The notes beneath the pieces were generated by a model. It was not told the DNA's origin. It worked only from the letters and a program-made list of their open reading frames with translations, and searched no databases. Source: G051903925 sp051903925 (GTDB lineage: Bacteria > Pseudomonadota > Alphaproteobacteria > Zavarziniales > Zavarziniaceae). From it: 64,000 nucleotides of DNA. The stretch covers positions 3,658,001 through 3,722,000 of the forward strand of contig NZ_CP173678.1 in the NCBI RefSeq assembly GCF_051903925.1, written 5' to 3'. Made by a program: the position numbers and the translations under genes. Every line of letters starts with the position of its first letter. Within the stretch, counting starts at the first letter, position 1. Of the stretch, positions 45,082 to 56,198 are shown piece by piece.

Positions 45082-46983
45082 GTGAAGTTCACGCCTGCAT
45101 TTCTGGACGAACTGCGCAGCCGCATCCGGCTGTCGGAAGTGATCGGCCGGAAGACCAAGCTGATCCGCAAGGGTTCGGAATATGCCGGGCTTTGCATGTT
45201 CCATGGCGATCGCAGCCCGTCCCTCAACGTCAACGACCAGAAGGGCGTGTATCTCTGTCGTGCCTGCGGGGCGACCGGCGACCTGTTCAAGTTCGTTCAG
45301 GAGACCGAGTCGCTCTCCTTTGCCGAGGCGGTGGAGCGCCTGGCCGACGAGGCGGGCATGGAGATCCCCCGCGCAACGGCAGCCGAGGCCCGGCGCGAGG
45401 AACAGCGCGCCGGCTTGGCGGAGGCGATGGAGGCCGCCTGCGTCTTCTTCCAGGCGCAGTTGGCGGCTCCCGCCGGGCAGCAGGCCCGGGCCTATCTTGA
45501 GCGTCGGGGCCTGGGGGCGGAGACCATTGCCCGCTTCCGCCTGGGCTATGCGCCGGTCAACCGCCAGGCGCTGTCTCAATACCTGGCCGCGCGCGGCTTC
45601 ACCCCTGCTCTGCTGCTCGAAGGCGGGCTGACGCGCAAGCCGGACGACGGACGCAGTGCGTACGATTATTTCCACGATCGCGTCATGTTCCCGATCCTGG
45701 ATCGCCGCGGCCGTGTCGTTGCCTTTGGCGCCCGCGCGCTTGGCGATGCACAGCCCAAGTACCTGAACTCTCCCGAAACTCCGTTGTTCAGGAAGGGTGA
45801 GACACTTTTCAACCTGTCCCATGCGCGGGAGGCCAGCGCCCGCAACCAGGCCCTGGCGGTGGTCGAAGGCTATATGGACGTGATCGGCCTGGCCCAGGCC
45901 GGTCATGGCGCCGCAGTGGCGCCGCTGGGTACCGCCCTGACCGAGGCGCAGCTGGCGCTGGCCTGGCGCATGGCGCCGGAGCCGGTCCTGTGCTTCGACG
46001 GCGATGCGGCCGGGCAGCGCGCCGCCTTCCGCGCCATCGACCGCGCCCTGCCCCTGCTGAAGCCGGGGCATTCGCTGCGCTTTGCCGCCCTGCCCGCTGG
46101 GCTCGACCCCGACGACCTGGTCAAGCGCGACGGGATCGCCGCGTGGAACGCCGTCCTGGCTGCCGCCCGGCCGCTGGTCGAGGTCCTGGTGACGCGCGCC
46201 GCTGCGGCCACGGGCGAGGACACGCCCGAGCGCCGGGCCGCCATGGCGGTGAAGCTGGACGAGGATTGTGCCGCCATCGGTGACGAGCGCGTCCGCCGCT
46301 TCTACAAGGACGCGGTTCGGGACGCCCTCTACCAGCGCTTCCGGCCCGCTCCCCGCGTCCGCCCGGGCACTGGCCGGCCGAGTTCTCGTCCCGGCTTTCG
46401 CGCCGGCGGCCCCGGCCGCTTCGACGCGCCGCCGGACCAGGCCGGCCCGCTGTCGCCCGAGATGCGCGCCCTGGCCGCGGCGCCGCAAAGCCAGCTCGAC
46501 CGCCTGATCGTCGTCGCCATGCTGAGCCATCCCGACCTGGCCGACCGCCTGAGCGAGGACCTGGGGGCACTCCACCTGGCGGACGCTGTGCTCGATCGGT
46601 TGCGGCTTGAAATATTGCGACAGGTGGCGACGCATGAGCATCTTGACAGCGAGTCCCTGTCGCGCCACCTCATGGGGCACGGCTGGGCCGAGCAACTCCA
46701 CCGCCTCAAGTTCGATAGAACACTGCGCTGCATCTGGGCCTTGAAGGCAGACAGCGACCCCCGGGATACGGAGATGCTCGTGCGCGATGCCCTGAACCGC
46801 CAACGGCGCCTGGTGCGCCTGGAGGCGGAACGGATTCGCGTGGGTGAGGCCCTGGCTCAGCATTACACGGTGGAGCAGCTGGACGAGCTGACGGCCCTTC
46901 AGTCGGAGATTGAGGCTGTGGGCAGGATCGACGGGCTGATCCGCGAGTTCGGGACGGCATCAGGGCGCGAGGCGCTTGGCTGA
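45082..46983 (+). CDS. dnaG: DNA primase
   Basis: The 633-aa enzyme makes RNA primers at the replication fork. The N-terminal zinc ribbon has C38, H41, C59 and C62 (CMFH and CRAC). The TOPRIM catalytic core contains VVEGYMDVIGLAQ and VLCFDGDAAGQRAA. A Pro/Arg/Gly-rich linker (about 425-450) leads to the C-terminal helicase-binding domain. The start is a GTG. It is followed by rpoD after 86 bases, the conserved macromolecular-synthesis arrangement without rpsU. Confidence 0.97.
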   Translation: MKFTPAFLDELRSRIRLSEVIGRKTKLIRKGSEYAGLCMFHGDRSPSLNVNDQKGVYLCRACGATGDLFKFVQETESLSFAEAVERLADEAGMEIPRATAAEARREEQRAGLAEAMEAACVFFQAQLAAPAGQQARAYLERRGLGAETIARFRLGYAPVNRQALSQYLAARGFTPALLLEGGLTRKPDDGRSAYDYFHDRVMFPILDRRGRVVAFGARALGDAQPKYLNSPETPLFRKGETLFNLSHAREASARNQALAVVEGYMDVIGLAQAGHGAAVAPLGTALTEAQLALAWRMAPEPVLCFDGDAAGQRAAFRAIDRALPLLKPGHSLRFAALPAGLDPDDLVKRDGIAAWNAVLAAARPLVEVLVTRAAAATGEDTPERRAAMAVKLDEDCAAIGDERVRRFYKDAVRDALYQRFRPAPRVRPGTGRPSSRPGFRAGGPGRFDAPPDQAGPLSPEMRALAAAPQSQLDRLIVVAMLSHPDLADRLSEDLGALHLADAVLDRLRLEILRQVATHEHLDSESLSRHLMGHGWAEQLHRLKFDRTLRCIWALKADSDPRDTEMLVRDALNRQRRLVRLEAERIRVGEALAQHYTVEQLDELTALQSEIEAVGRIDGLIREFGTASGREALG

Positions 46984-47069
46984 CGCCACCGGACTGTCGA
47001 GGACTTGAGGCGTTATTGACGGTGCCGCCGGGATTTCGCGATCTCGCGGGCGGCACAGGAGACCAGAGC

Positions 47070-49013
<1,944 letters not shown>

Positions 49014-49027
49014 ACCCGACGACTGAG

Positions 49028-49057
49028 CCCTCCCCCGTCCGAAGGATGGGGGAAGGG
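49028..49057. terminator. Hairpin between convergent rpoD and GST genes
   Basis: CCCTCCCCCGTCC (49028-49040) can pair with GGATGGGGGAAGGG (49044-49057) around a GAA loop, with one bulge. It lies 15 bases after the rpoD stop codon and before the end of the convergent GST gene. There is no T-run, so intrinsic termination is uncertain. Confidence 0.4.
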
Positions 49058-49108
49058 AGCAGGCCAGCGCCGCCGCTTGGCGGCCGCGCTTGAGCGCCGT
49101 GCCGCAGG

Positions 49109-49738
49109 TCAGGCCCCCAGGGCATAGGTGCCGCCCCGCTCCAGCGCCCGCTTGTAGGCCGGCCGCGCGTGCAGGGCATCGATATAGCGTCCAAGGCCCG
49201 GATAGGGACCGAGGCGGCCAAACGCCCGGCCAACCTCCACCACGAAGCTGAGATTGATGTCGGCGGCAGTCAGGCTGTCGCCCACCAGGAACGCGCGGCC
49301 CTTCAGCGCACCGTCGATATAGCCAAGATGGTTGGTGATCTCGCTGTCGATGCGGGCGTGCAGGGGCACGCCACCATGGCCCAGGCGCATCACGTAGAGG
49401 TTCAGCATCAGCGGCAGCATCGCCGACCCCTCCGCATAGTGCAGCCACTGCTGGTAGCGGTCGAAATCGGCCGTGGCCCCATCGGGGGCCAGCCGGCCGC
49501 CGCCATGGCGCCGCACCAGGTAGTCGAGGATCGCTCCCGACTCGTGAACGATGAAGCCGTCGTCGTCCAGCAGGGGCGACTTGCCCAGCGGATGGATGGC
49601 GGCCAGTTCCGGCGGCGCCAGGCGCGTCTCGGCATTGCGGCTGTGGAACACTACCTCATAGGGCAGGTCCAGTTCCTCCAGGCACCACAGGATCCGCTGC
49701 GAGCGGGACTCGTTCAGGTGGTGAACCCTCAGTGCCAT
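49109..49738 (-). CDS. Glutathione S-transferase family protein
   Basis: The 209-aa protein has an N-terminal thioredoxin-like domain (residues 1-80: LRVHHLNESRSQRILWCLEE, NPLGKSPLL-like HPLGKSPLLDDDG and VHESGAILDYL) and a C-terminal helical domain with FLVGDSLTAADINLSFVVEVG. The Ser in NESRSQRI is the likely glutathione-activating residue. It may conjugate electrophiles or reduce peroxides; the specific role is unknown. The start at MALRVHH follows GGGGAGGACACA. Confidence 0.92.
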   Translation of the reverse strand: MALRVHHLNESRSQRILWCLEELDLPYEVVFHSRNAETRLAPPELAAIHPLGKSPLLDDDGFIVHESGAILDYLVRRHGGGRLAPDGATADFDRYQQWLHYAEGSAMLPLMLNLYVMRLGHGGVPLHARIDSEITNHLGYIDGALKGRAFLVGDSLTAADINLSFVVEVGRAFGRLGPYPGLGRYIDALHARPAYKRALERGGTYALGA

Positions 49739-49958
49739 TGTGTCCTCCCCATCGTCGTGGCGCCGGGCGGCGCTACCCGGACCTGTCCGGCACGGCGCGT
49801 TGCGCCGACGATACGCCAGTCCCGCGACACGCGGAATGTGGGCCGTGCGACGGCCTGGATGCCGGCGTGGATGGCGCGGCCGTGCATCCACCGCTTGCGC
49901 CCCCGCCATCGCGCGCCATAGAAGCGATGCAGTCCCCCGTCCCTCGTGGAAAGCCGGC

Positions 49959-50582
49959 ATGACCGACAGCCCCTCCCCCGCCCAGCCCGGGCACAGCGTC
50001 GAGGTCCTGGCGCGCGAGGTTGCCTACCAGGGCCATTTCGCGGTCCACACGGTCCGCTTCCGCCACAGCCTGTTCGCGGGCGGCAGCAGCGGGCCGGTGA
50101 CGCGGGAAGTCTTCCTGTCCGACGATTCGGTGGGCCTGCTGCCCTATGACCCGGTCCGTGACGCCGTCCTGCTGATCCAGCAGGTCCGCATCGGCCCCAT
50201 GGTCCACGGCGATCCGGCCTGGCTGATCGAGATCATCGCCGGCCGGATGGAGCCGGGGGAGTCACCGGAGCAGGTCGCCGTGCGCGAGGCCGAGGAGGAG
50301 GCAGGCTTTGCCGCGACCGAGCTGGAGCGCATCGGCACCGTCTTCCTCAGCCCCGGCTGCGCCAGCGAGCGCATGCACCTGTTCGCGGCGCGCGCCGACC
50401 TGGGTACCGCCGGCGGCACGTTCGGCCTGGCCGACGAGCACGAGGACATCGAGGCCCGGGTCCTGGCCCTGGACGAGGCACTGGCCGCGGCAGAGGACGG
50501 GCGGATCGTCTCGGCACCCGCTGTGCTGGCGCTGCTGTGGCTGGCGCGTCACCGTGACCGGCTGCGCACGGCATGGCGGTGA
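49959..50582 (+). CDS. NUDIX hydrolase, ADP-ribose pyrophosphatase-like
   Basis: The 207-aa protein contains the complete NUDIX box GRMEPGESPEQVAVREAEEE followed by AGF, with all metal-binding glutamates. The upstream part (REVFLSDDSVGLLPYDPVRDAVLLIQQVR) and the ERMHLFAARADL segment fit the NudF ADP-ribose pyrophosphatase group, which splits ADP-ribose to AMP and ribose 5-phosphate. The substrate call rests on overall resemblance. It is divergent from the GST gene. Confidence 0.9.
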   Translation: MTDSPSPAQPGHSVEVLAREVAYQGHFAVHTVRFRHSLFAGGSSGPVTREVFLSDDSVGLLPYDPVRDAVLLIQQVRIGPMVHGDPAWLIEIIAGRMEPGESPEQVAVREAEEEAGFAATELERIGTVFLSPGCASERMHLFAARADLGTAGGTFGLADEHEDIEARVLALDEALAAAEDGRIVSAPAVLALLWLARHRDRLRTAWR

Positions 50583-50673
50583 CGCCCCGCACGGATCGCT
50601 CCGCGGGCGATGCTCCGGCGTTGAATCCGACCCGGTGCGCGGCTAGGGTCGGATGATCATCAGAATGGGTCCC

Positions 50674-51678
50674 ATGGACATTCGCGACGGCTTCCTCGGC
50701 ACGATTGGCAACACGCCGCTGCTCAAGCTGCACCGGGCATCGGCAGCCACGGGCTGCACGATCCTGGGCAAGGCGGAATTCCTCAACCCCGGCGGGTCGA
50801 TCAAGGATCGCGCCGCGCTGGCGATCGTCCGCGACGCCGAACGGCGCGGCCTGCTGCGGCCGGGCGGCACGATCGTCGAGGGGACGGCCGGCAATACCGG
50901 CATCGGCCTCGCCCTGGTCGGCAATGCGCTGGGCTACCGCACGGTGATCGTGATGCCCGAGACGCAGAGCCAGGAAAAGAAGGACATGCTGCGCCTGTGC
51001 GGCTGCGAGCTGCGCCTGGTTCCGGCCGTGCCCTACAGCAATCCAGACAATTATGTGCGCTTTTCCGGCCGCCTGGCCGAGGAGTTGGCGCAATCCGAAC
51101 CCAATGGCGCCATCTGGGCCAACCAGTTCGACAATGTCGCCAACCGCCAGGGCCATTACGAGACGACCGGTCCCGAGATCTGGGAGGAGACCGAGGGCAA
51201 GGTCGACGGCTTCGTCTGCGCGGTCGGCAGCGGCGGCACGCTGGGCGGGGTATCCATGGCGCTGAAGGAGCGCAACCCGAAGGTGCAGATCGCCCTGGCC
51301 GATCCGCCGGGCGCCGCCCTCTTCGAGTACTATACGAACGGCGTGCTGAAGTCGGAAGGCACCTCGATCACCGAGGGGATCGGCCAGGGCCGCGTGACCG
51401 AGAACCTGAAGGGCGTCGTGGTCGACCGCGCCTACCAGATCCCGGACAGTGAATCGCTGCCCATCGTCTTTGACCTGCTGCAGCACGAGGGCCTGTGCCT
51501 GGGCGGCTCCAGCGGCGTCAATGTGGCGGGCGCCATGCGCCTGGCCCGCGAGCTGGGCCCCGGGCACACGATCGTCACGGTCCTGTGCGACGGTGGCCAG
51601 CGCTACCAGAGCAAGCTGTTCAACCCTGCCTTCCTCAAGGAGCGCGGCCTGCCCGTGCCCGCCTGGCTGGAATCCTGA
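50674..51678 (+). CDS. cysK: Cysteine synthase (O-acetylserine sulfhydrylase)
   Basis: The 334-aa PLP enzyme makes cysteine from O-acetylserine and sulfide. The PLP lysine is K44 in NPGGSIKDRAAL, the phosphate loop VGSGGTLGG, and the substrate loop EGTAGNTGIGLALVG. The start at MDIRDGFLGTIGNTPLLKL is chosen among three close ATGs (50653, 50665, 50674). The sequence NPDNYVRFSGRLAEE is typical of the longer alphaproteobacterial CysK-like type. It overlaps the sulfurtransferase gene by one base. Confidence 0.92.
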   Translation: MDIRDGFLGTIGNTPLLKLHRASAATGCTILGKAEFLNPGGSIKDRAALAIVRDAERRGLLRPGGTIVEGTAGNTGIGLALVGNALGYRTVIVMPETQSQEKKDMLRLCGCELRLVPAVPYSNPDNYVRFSGRLAEELAQSEPNGAIWANQFDNVANRQGHYETTGPEIWEETEGKVDGFVCAVGSGGTLGGVSMALKERNPKVQIALADPPGAALFEYYTNGVLKSEGTSITEGIGQGRVTENLKGVVVDRAYQIPDSESLPIVFDLLQHEGLCLGGSSGVNVAGAMRLARELGPGHTIVTVLCDGGQRYQSKLFNPAFLKERGLPVPAWLES

Positions 51679-52547
51679 TGTCCACTCATCGCAGCGACGC
51701 CGTCGTCTCCACCGAATGGCTGGCCCAGCGCCTGACCGCCCCGGACGTGCGCATCATCGATGCATCCTGGTACCTGCCCCAGGAGGGGCGGAGCGGTCGC
51801 CAGGAATACGAGGAGGCGCACATTCCGGGTGCCCAGTTCTTTGACCTGGACGATCTCTCGGACGAGGCAAGCCCCTATCCGCACATGCTGCCGGCGCCCG
51901 AGAAGTTCGCCTCGCGCATGCGGCGCATGGGCCTGGGCGATGGCTCGCTGATCGTGATCTATGACGGTGGCCCGCTGCTCGGCGCCGCGCGCGCCTGGTG
52001 GATGTTCCGCGCCTTTGGCCATGGCGACGTGGCGGTGCTGGACGGCGGCCTGGCCAAGTGGAAGGCTGAGGGCCGGCCCCTGACCGACGAGCGCCCGCCG
52101 TCGCGCGAGCGCCATTTCACCGCCCGCCTCAACAGCCTGATGGTCCGCGACCTGGACCAGATGCACACCAACCTGAAGACGGGGCGGGAACAGGTCGTCG
52201 ACGCCCGCGCGCGCGGCCGCTTCGAGGGGACGGAGCCGGAGCCCCGCGCCGGCCTGCGCCCCGGCCACATCCCCGGCAGCGCCAGTGTGCCCTATAAGAG
52301 CGTCCTGGCGCCGGATGGCACCCTGCTGCGGGGCGACGACATGCGCGCCGTCTTCCATGACGCTGGGATCGATCCGGTCAAGCCGCTGGTCGCCACCTGC
52401 GGCTCGGGCGTATCGGCGGCGGTGCTGCTGCTGGCGCTGCACACGATCGGGGCACGCCGGACCGCACTCTATGACGGCAGCTGGGCCGAATGGGGCGCGC
52501 AGCCCTGGACGCCGGTGGCCGTGGGGCCTGCCGGCGGCGAGAGCTGA
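51678..52547 (+). CDS. sseA: 3-mercaptopyruvate sulfurtransferase (rhodanese-type)
   Basis: The 289-aa enzyme has two rhodanese domains. The active-site cysteine is C241 in the second domain, in the loop CGSGVSA, which matches the mercaptopyruvate type (CG[ST]GV[ST]A) rather than thiosulfate rhodanese. YEEAHIPGAQFFDLDDLSD and LRPGHIPGSASVPY are the domain signatures. The ATG overlaps the cysK stop (TGATG), so the two are translated in tandem; both act in cysteine-sulfur metabolism. Confidence 0.93.
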   Translation: MSTHRSDAVVSTEWLAQRLTAPDVRIIDASWYLPQEGRSGRQEYEEAHIPGAQFFDLDDLSDEASPYPHMLPAPEKFASRMRRMGLGDGSLIVIYDGGPLLGAARAWWMFRAFGHGDVAVLDGGLAKWKAEGRPLTDERPPSRERHFTARLNSLMVRDLDQMHTNLKTGREQVVDARARGRFEGTEPEPRAGLRPGHIPGSASVPYKSVLAPDGTLLRGDDMRAVFHDAGIDPVKPLVATCGSGVSAAVLLLALHTIGARRTALYDGSWAEWGAQPWTPVAVGPAGGES

Positions 52548-52605
52548 GCACGATCCTCCCGGCCGCCCGTGTGGCCGGGGCTGGGACCGGGTCTACCGGG
52601 TCCCG

Positions 52606-53187
52606 TTAGCGACAGGGCCTTCTGACCCCGTCATAGCCGACGAACGTGCCGCTATTGGGGTCGAAGCTGCGATAGCGCTGGCTGCAGTACTGGTACCATT
52701 CCTGCGATCCGGGGGCATAGCCGCCGCCCGAATAGGCCGGCTGGGCCGGGGCGGCGGGTTGCGACAGGGCTCCGCCCAACAGCGCGCCGGCCGCAAGGCC
52801 GAACAGGGCCGCGATCGCCGCATCGTTGTTGTCGTCGTCATGCCGCTCGCGATACCAGCGCTGGTAATCGTTGTCGCTCCAGCGGTTGCCATTGCGGTGC
52901 CAGCGGCGATAGCCGTCATCGTGCGGGTGGCGCCGGTAGTAGTCCTCGACATAGCGATAGCGGTCCTGATGCGGTCCCCGCGCGTGGGCCGGGCCGTGGC
53001 CCGGACGGCCACGATGCGACCAGGCGGGCGGCGGCGGCACGCGCGAGCCGATCGTGGGATCCATGTAGCGATTGTGCGCGCCGGGGCCGGTCTGCCGCCG
53101 GTCGCCACCTTCGGCGAACGCCGGCAAGGCACTTCCCAGCACCATGACACCCATGACAATTGCGCTTACCGTCTGGCGAGCCGTCAC
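52606..53187 (-). CDS. BA14K-family secreted protein
   Basis: The 193-aa protein starts at a GTG with GGAGG six to seven bases upstream and a signal peptide of about 25 residues (ending PAFA). A His/Arg/Asp/Tyr-rich middle leads to a DDDNNDAA tract, a glycine-zipper segment GLAAGALLG, and a C-terminal BA14K domain with WYQYCSQRYRSFDPNSG, FVGYDGVRRPC and two conserved cysteines. BA14K is a Brucella surface antigen with lectin-like activity. The acidic tract plus zipper also occurs in the protein at 62-538. Confidence 0.85.
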   Translation of the reverse strand: MTARQTVSAIVMGVMVLGSALPAFAEGGDRRQTGPGAHNRYMDPTIGSRVPPPPAWSHRGRPGHGPAHARGPHQDRYRYVEDYYRRHPHDDGYRRWHRNGNRWSDNDYQRWYRERHDDDNNDAAIAALFGLAAGALLGGALSQPAAPAQPAYSGGGYAPGSQEWYQYCSQRYRSFDPNSGTFVGYDGVRRPCR

Positions 53188-53419
53188 GATCCACCTCCCA
53201 GCGGGCCCGTCGGGCACCGCGCTTGCGCGCCTGGCACGGGTGCCAGACGGTTCATCCTCGTATAGAACGCTGGAATGCGCGATCCCCTGCGCCGGTTCCG
53301 CGGGCCCAGTCCGCTTGACGCTTGCGCGCAGGGGCCGGGAGGGAATATGAGACTTGCGTTCTACCTTCCGGACGGCATACCGCCGATTCAAACACTTCCG
53401 ATCTGACAAAGGGAAACGC

Positions 53420-54250
53420 ATGACGGACGTTCAGGGCCGCGTCGGCTTCATCACCGGCGGTGCCAGCGGCATCGGCCTCGGCATTGCCCGCGCCTTTGCC
53501 AAGGCCGGCGCCAAGCTTGCCCTGGCGGACATCGACAAGGCCCGGCTTGAGGAGGCGCGCACCGAGCTGGCCGAGTTCACGCGGGTCGAGACTTATGTCC
53601 TCGACGTGCGCGACCGCGACGCCTTCACCAAGGTGGCCGACCAGGTGGAGCACGACCTGGGTCCGGTCAGCCTGGTATTCAACAATGCGGGCGTGGGGGG
53701 CGGCGCGCCGCCGGCGAAGCTGACCTATGCCATGTGGGACTGGGTCATGGGGGTCAACCTCAACGGCGTGATCCACGGCGTGCAGACCTTCCTGCCGCGC
53801 ATCGCGGCGCGCGGCCAGGGCGGCCACATCGTCAACACCGCATCGGGCGCGGGCCTGGTCGCCGTCGGCACCGGCGTGCTCTACCACACGTCGAAGTTCG
53901 CCGTAGTCGGCATGTCGGAAGCGCTGCACGCCGAACTCCAGGCCGACGGGATCGGCGTCAGCGTCCTGTGCCCCGGCCCGGTCGCCACGCGGATCATGGA
54001 CACCTCCGCCACGCTGCGGCCGGAGGCGCCGCCGGCGCTGACGCCCGAGCAGCAGGCCCTTGCCGAGCAGAGTGCCGCCTGGTTCCGCAAGGCGCTGGCC
54101 GAAGGCGTGCACCCGGACGAGGTCGGCCGCATGGTGCTGGACGCGGTGCAGAACAATCGCCTGCACATCCTCACCGACCGCGTGATCGAGCAGGCGCTGG
54201 AAGCCCGCACCAAGGCGCTCTTCGCCGCCCTGCCCGCGGCCCAGGCCTGA
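53420..54250 (+). CDS. Short-chain dehydrogenase/reductase (SDR)
   Basis: The 276-aa oxidoreductase has the classical SDR cofactor motif TGGASGIGLGIARAF, the structural NNAG motif, and the catalytic Ser-Tyr-Lys arrangement (NTASGAGL and YHTSKFAVVG). An Asp after strand two (LADIDK) favours NAD over NADP. The substrate is unknown. It starts at MTDVQGRVGFITGG after GGGAA and is divergent from the BA14K gene. Confidence 0.92.
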   Translation: MTDVQGRVGFITGGASGIGLGIARAFAKAGAKLALADIDKARLEEARTELAEFTRVETYVLDVRDRDAFTKVADQVEHDLGPVSLVFNNAGVGGGAPPAKLTYAMWDWVMGVNLNGVIHGVQTFLPRIAARGQGGHIVNTASGAGLVAVGTGVLYHTSKFAVVGMSEALHAELQADGIGVSVLCPGPVATRIMDTSATLRPEAPPALTPEQQALAEQSAAWFRKALAEGVHPDEVGRMVLDAVQNNRLHILTDRVIEQALEARTKALFAALPAAQA

Positions 54251-54292
54251 GGCGACGCGGTCCCGTCCCGCCGGGACGGGACCGCCCCCCTG

Positions 54293-55090
54293 TCAGTGCG
54301 GCAGGATCTGGCCCAGGAAGGTGCGGGTGCGCTCGCTCTGCGGGTTCGAGAAGAACAATTCGGGCGGGTTCTGCTCCACGATCTCGCCCCGGTCCATGAA
54401 GATGACGCGGTCCGCGACCGAGCGGGCAAAGCCCATCTCGTGCGTCACGCAGAGCATCGTCATCCCCTCCTCCGCCAGGCTGATCATCACGTCCAGCACC
54501 TCCTTGACCATCTCGGGGTCGAGGGCGGATGTGGGCTCGTCGAACAGCATGACCTTCGGGCTCATGCACAGCGAGCGAGCGATCGCCACGCGCTGCTGCT
54601 GGCCGCCCGACAGCTGGCCCGGGAACTTCCGCGCCTGCTCGGGGATGCGCACGCGCTCCAGGTACTTCATGGCAATCGCCTCCGCGTCCTTGCGCGGCAT
54701 GCGGCGCACCCACATCGGCGCCAGGCACAGGTTGTCCAGCACGGTCAGGTGGGGGAACAGGTTGAAGTGCTGGAACACCATGCCGACCTCGCGCCGCACC
54801 TCGTCGATGCGCTTCAGGTCGGCGGTGAGCTCGATCCCGTCGACCACGATCGAGCCGGACTGATGCTCTTCCAGCCGGTTGATGCAGCGGATCAGGGTCG
54901 ACTTGCCCGAACCGGACGGGCCGCAGATCACGATCCGCTCGCCCTTGTGCACGGTCAGGTCGATTTCCTTCAGGACGTGGAAGGCCCCGTACCATTTGTT
55001 CATGCCGGTGATCTGGATCATCACCTCCGATCCCGGCCGGTGGCCGCCCGGGCGCGCGTTGGCTGAGGTTTGGCTTTGAGTCTGCGCCAT
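54293..55090 (-). CDS. aapP: General L-amino-acid ABC transporter ATP-binding protein
   Basis: The 265-aa ATPase has Walker A GPSGSGKST, the ABC signature LSGGQQQRVAIARSL, Walker B MLFDEPTSALDPE, and the H-loop CVTHEMGFARSVADRVIFMD. It closely follows the HisP/GlnQ/AapP polar amino-acid family. A short Ser/Thr/Gln-rich N-terminal extension (about 25 residues) precedes the core; an internal ATG at the core (MIQITGMNKWYG) is an alternative start. It is the last gene of the aapJQMP operon, ten bases after aapM. Confidence 0.95.
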   Translation of the reverse strand: MAQTQSQTSANARPGGHRPGSEVMIQITGMNKWYGAFHVLKEIDLTVHKGERIVICGPSGSGKSTLIRCINRLEEHQSGSIVVDGIELTADLKRIDEVRREVGMVFQHFNLFPHLTVLDNLCLAPMWVRRMPRKDAEAIAMKYLERVRIPEQARKFPGQLSGGQQQRVAIARSLCMSPKVMLFDEPTSALDPEMVKEVLDVMISLAEEGMTMLCVTHEMGFARSVADRVIFMDRGEIVEQNPPELFFSNPQSERTRTFLGQILPH

Positions 55091-55100
55091 CGGTGTCTGC

Positions 55101-56198
55101 CTATTTGCGTCGGTGGCCGGTGTCGAGCTTGCGCTCGAGCGCCAGGCTGTAGCGGGACATGCCGAAGCACATGGCCCAGAAGACCAGGGCCGCAAAGGCA
55201 TAGCCCTCGGTCGTGAAACCCAGCCAGGCCGGGTTGGAAGCGGCGGCCTGGACCCGGCCCAGCAGGTCGAACAGGCCGATGATCGACACCAGCGTCGTAT
55301 CCTTGAGCAGGCTGATGAAGGCGTTGACGATGCCGGGGATCACCAGCTTCAGCGCCTGCGGCAGGATGATCAGGCGCATGCCCTGCCAATAGGTCAGGCC
55401 CAGCGCGTGGGCGGCTTCGAACTGCCCCTTTGGAATGGCCTGCAGGCCGCCACGGATCGTTTCCGCCATGTAGGCGGCCGCGAACAGGGCGACGCCGATC
55501 AGCGCGCGCAACAGCTTGTTGATGGTGATGCCGTCCGGCATGAACAGCGGCAGCATGAACGAGGCCATGAACAGCACGGTGATCAGGGGCACACCGCGCA
55601 CGACCTCGATGAAGACCACGCAGACGGCGCGCACCGCCGGCATGTCCGAGCGCCGGCCAAGTGCCAGGATGACGCCCAGCGGCAGCGACGCGACGATGCC
55701 CACCATCGACACGATCAGGGTCAGCATCAAGCCGCCCCACTGCGCCGTCTCGACCAGGGGCAGCCCCAGCATCCCGCCCTGCAGCAGGATGAAGGCAACG
55801 AGCCAGTGCACGAACAGCAGATAGACCATGATCTGCCGCACGTACCACTTCCAGCCAAAGGCCAGGATCACGAGCACGGCAACCGGGGCGAACACGGCAA
55901 GGTCGACGCGCCAGCGCTCGTCCACGGGATAGAAGCCATAGATGAACTGGCCCAGGTTCATCTTGACGAAGGTCCAGCAGGCGCCTTCCGCCCCCTGGCA
56001 GGCCGACTTGTCAGTCCCCGACACGACGCTGTCGAAGATCAGCCAGTTCAGCATCGGCGGGATGGTGAGCCACAGCAGATAGATCGCCAGGACCGTCAGG
56101 AGGGTATTGCTCCACGACGAGAACAGGTTCTGGCGCGTCCAGGTGATGCCCCGAGTATGAAGCGGCAGCCGGGGGACGCCGACATCGTCCATGCTCAT
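55101..56198 (-). CDS. aapM: General L-amino-acid ABC transporter permease AapM
   Basis: The 365-aa membrane protein has about eight helices. The permease EAA loop is visible as AYMAETIRGGLQAIPKGQFEAAHALGL, and the C-terminal part IILPQALKLVIPGIVNAFISLLKDTTLV is typical of polar amino-acid permeases. A long N-terminal part with extra helices and a periplasmic loop (TDKSACQGAEGACW) distinguishes AapM from shorter HisM-type proteins. It overlaps the upstream aapQ gene by four bases. Confidence 0.94.
   Translation of the reverse strand: MSMDDVGVPRLPLHTRGITWTRQNLFSSWSNTLLTVLAIYLLWLTIPPMLNWLIFDSVVSGTDKSACQGAEGACWTFVKMNLGQFIYGFYPVDERWRVDLAVFAPVAVLVILAFGWKWYVRQIMVYLLFVHWLVAFILLQGGMLGLPLVETAQWGGLMLTLIVSMVGIVASLPLGVILALGRRSDMPAVRAVCVVFIEVVRGVPLITVLFMASFMLPLFMPDGITINKLLRALIGVALFAAAYMAETIRGGLQAIPKGQFEAAHALGLTYWQGMRLIILPQALKLVIPGIVNAFISLLKDTTLVSIIGLFDLLGRVQAAASNPAWLGFTTEGYAFAALVFWAMCFGMSRYSLALERKLDTGHRRK

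Noticed and set aside
44798..45085. 95-codon frame between the yqeY-like gene and dnaG
   Set aside because: No Shine-Dalgarno site, no recognisable motif, and it overlaps the dnaG start; more likely leader sequence.
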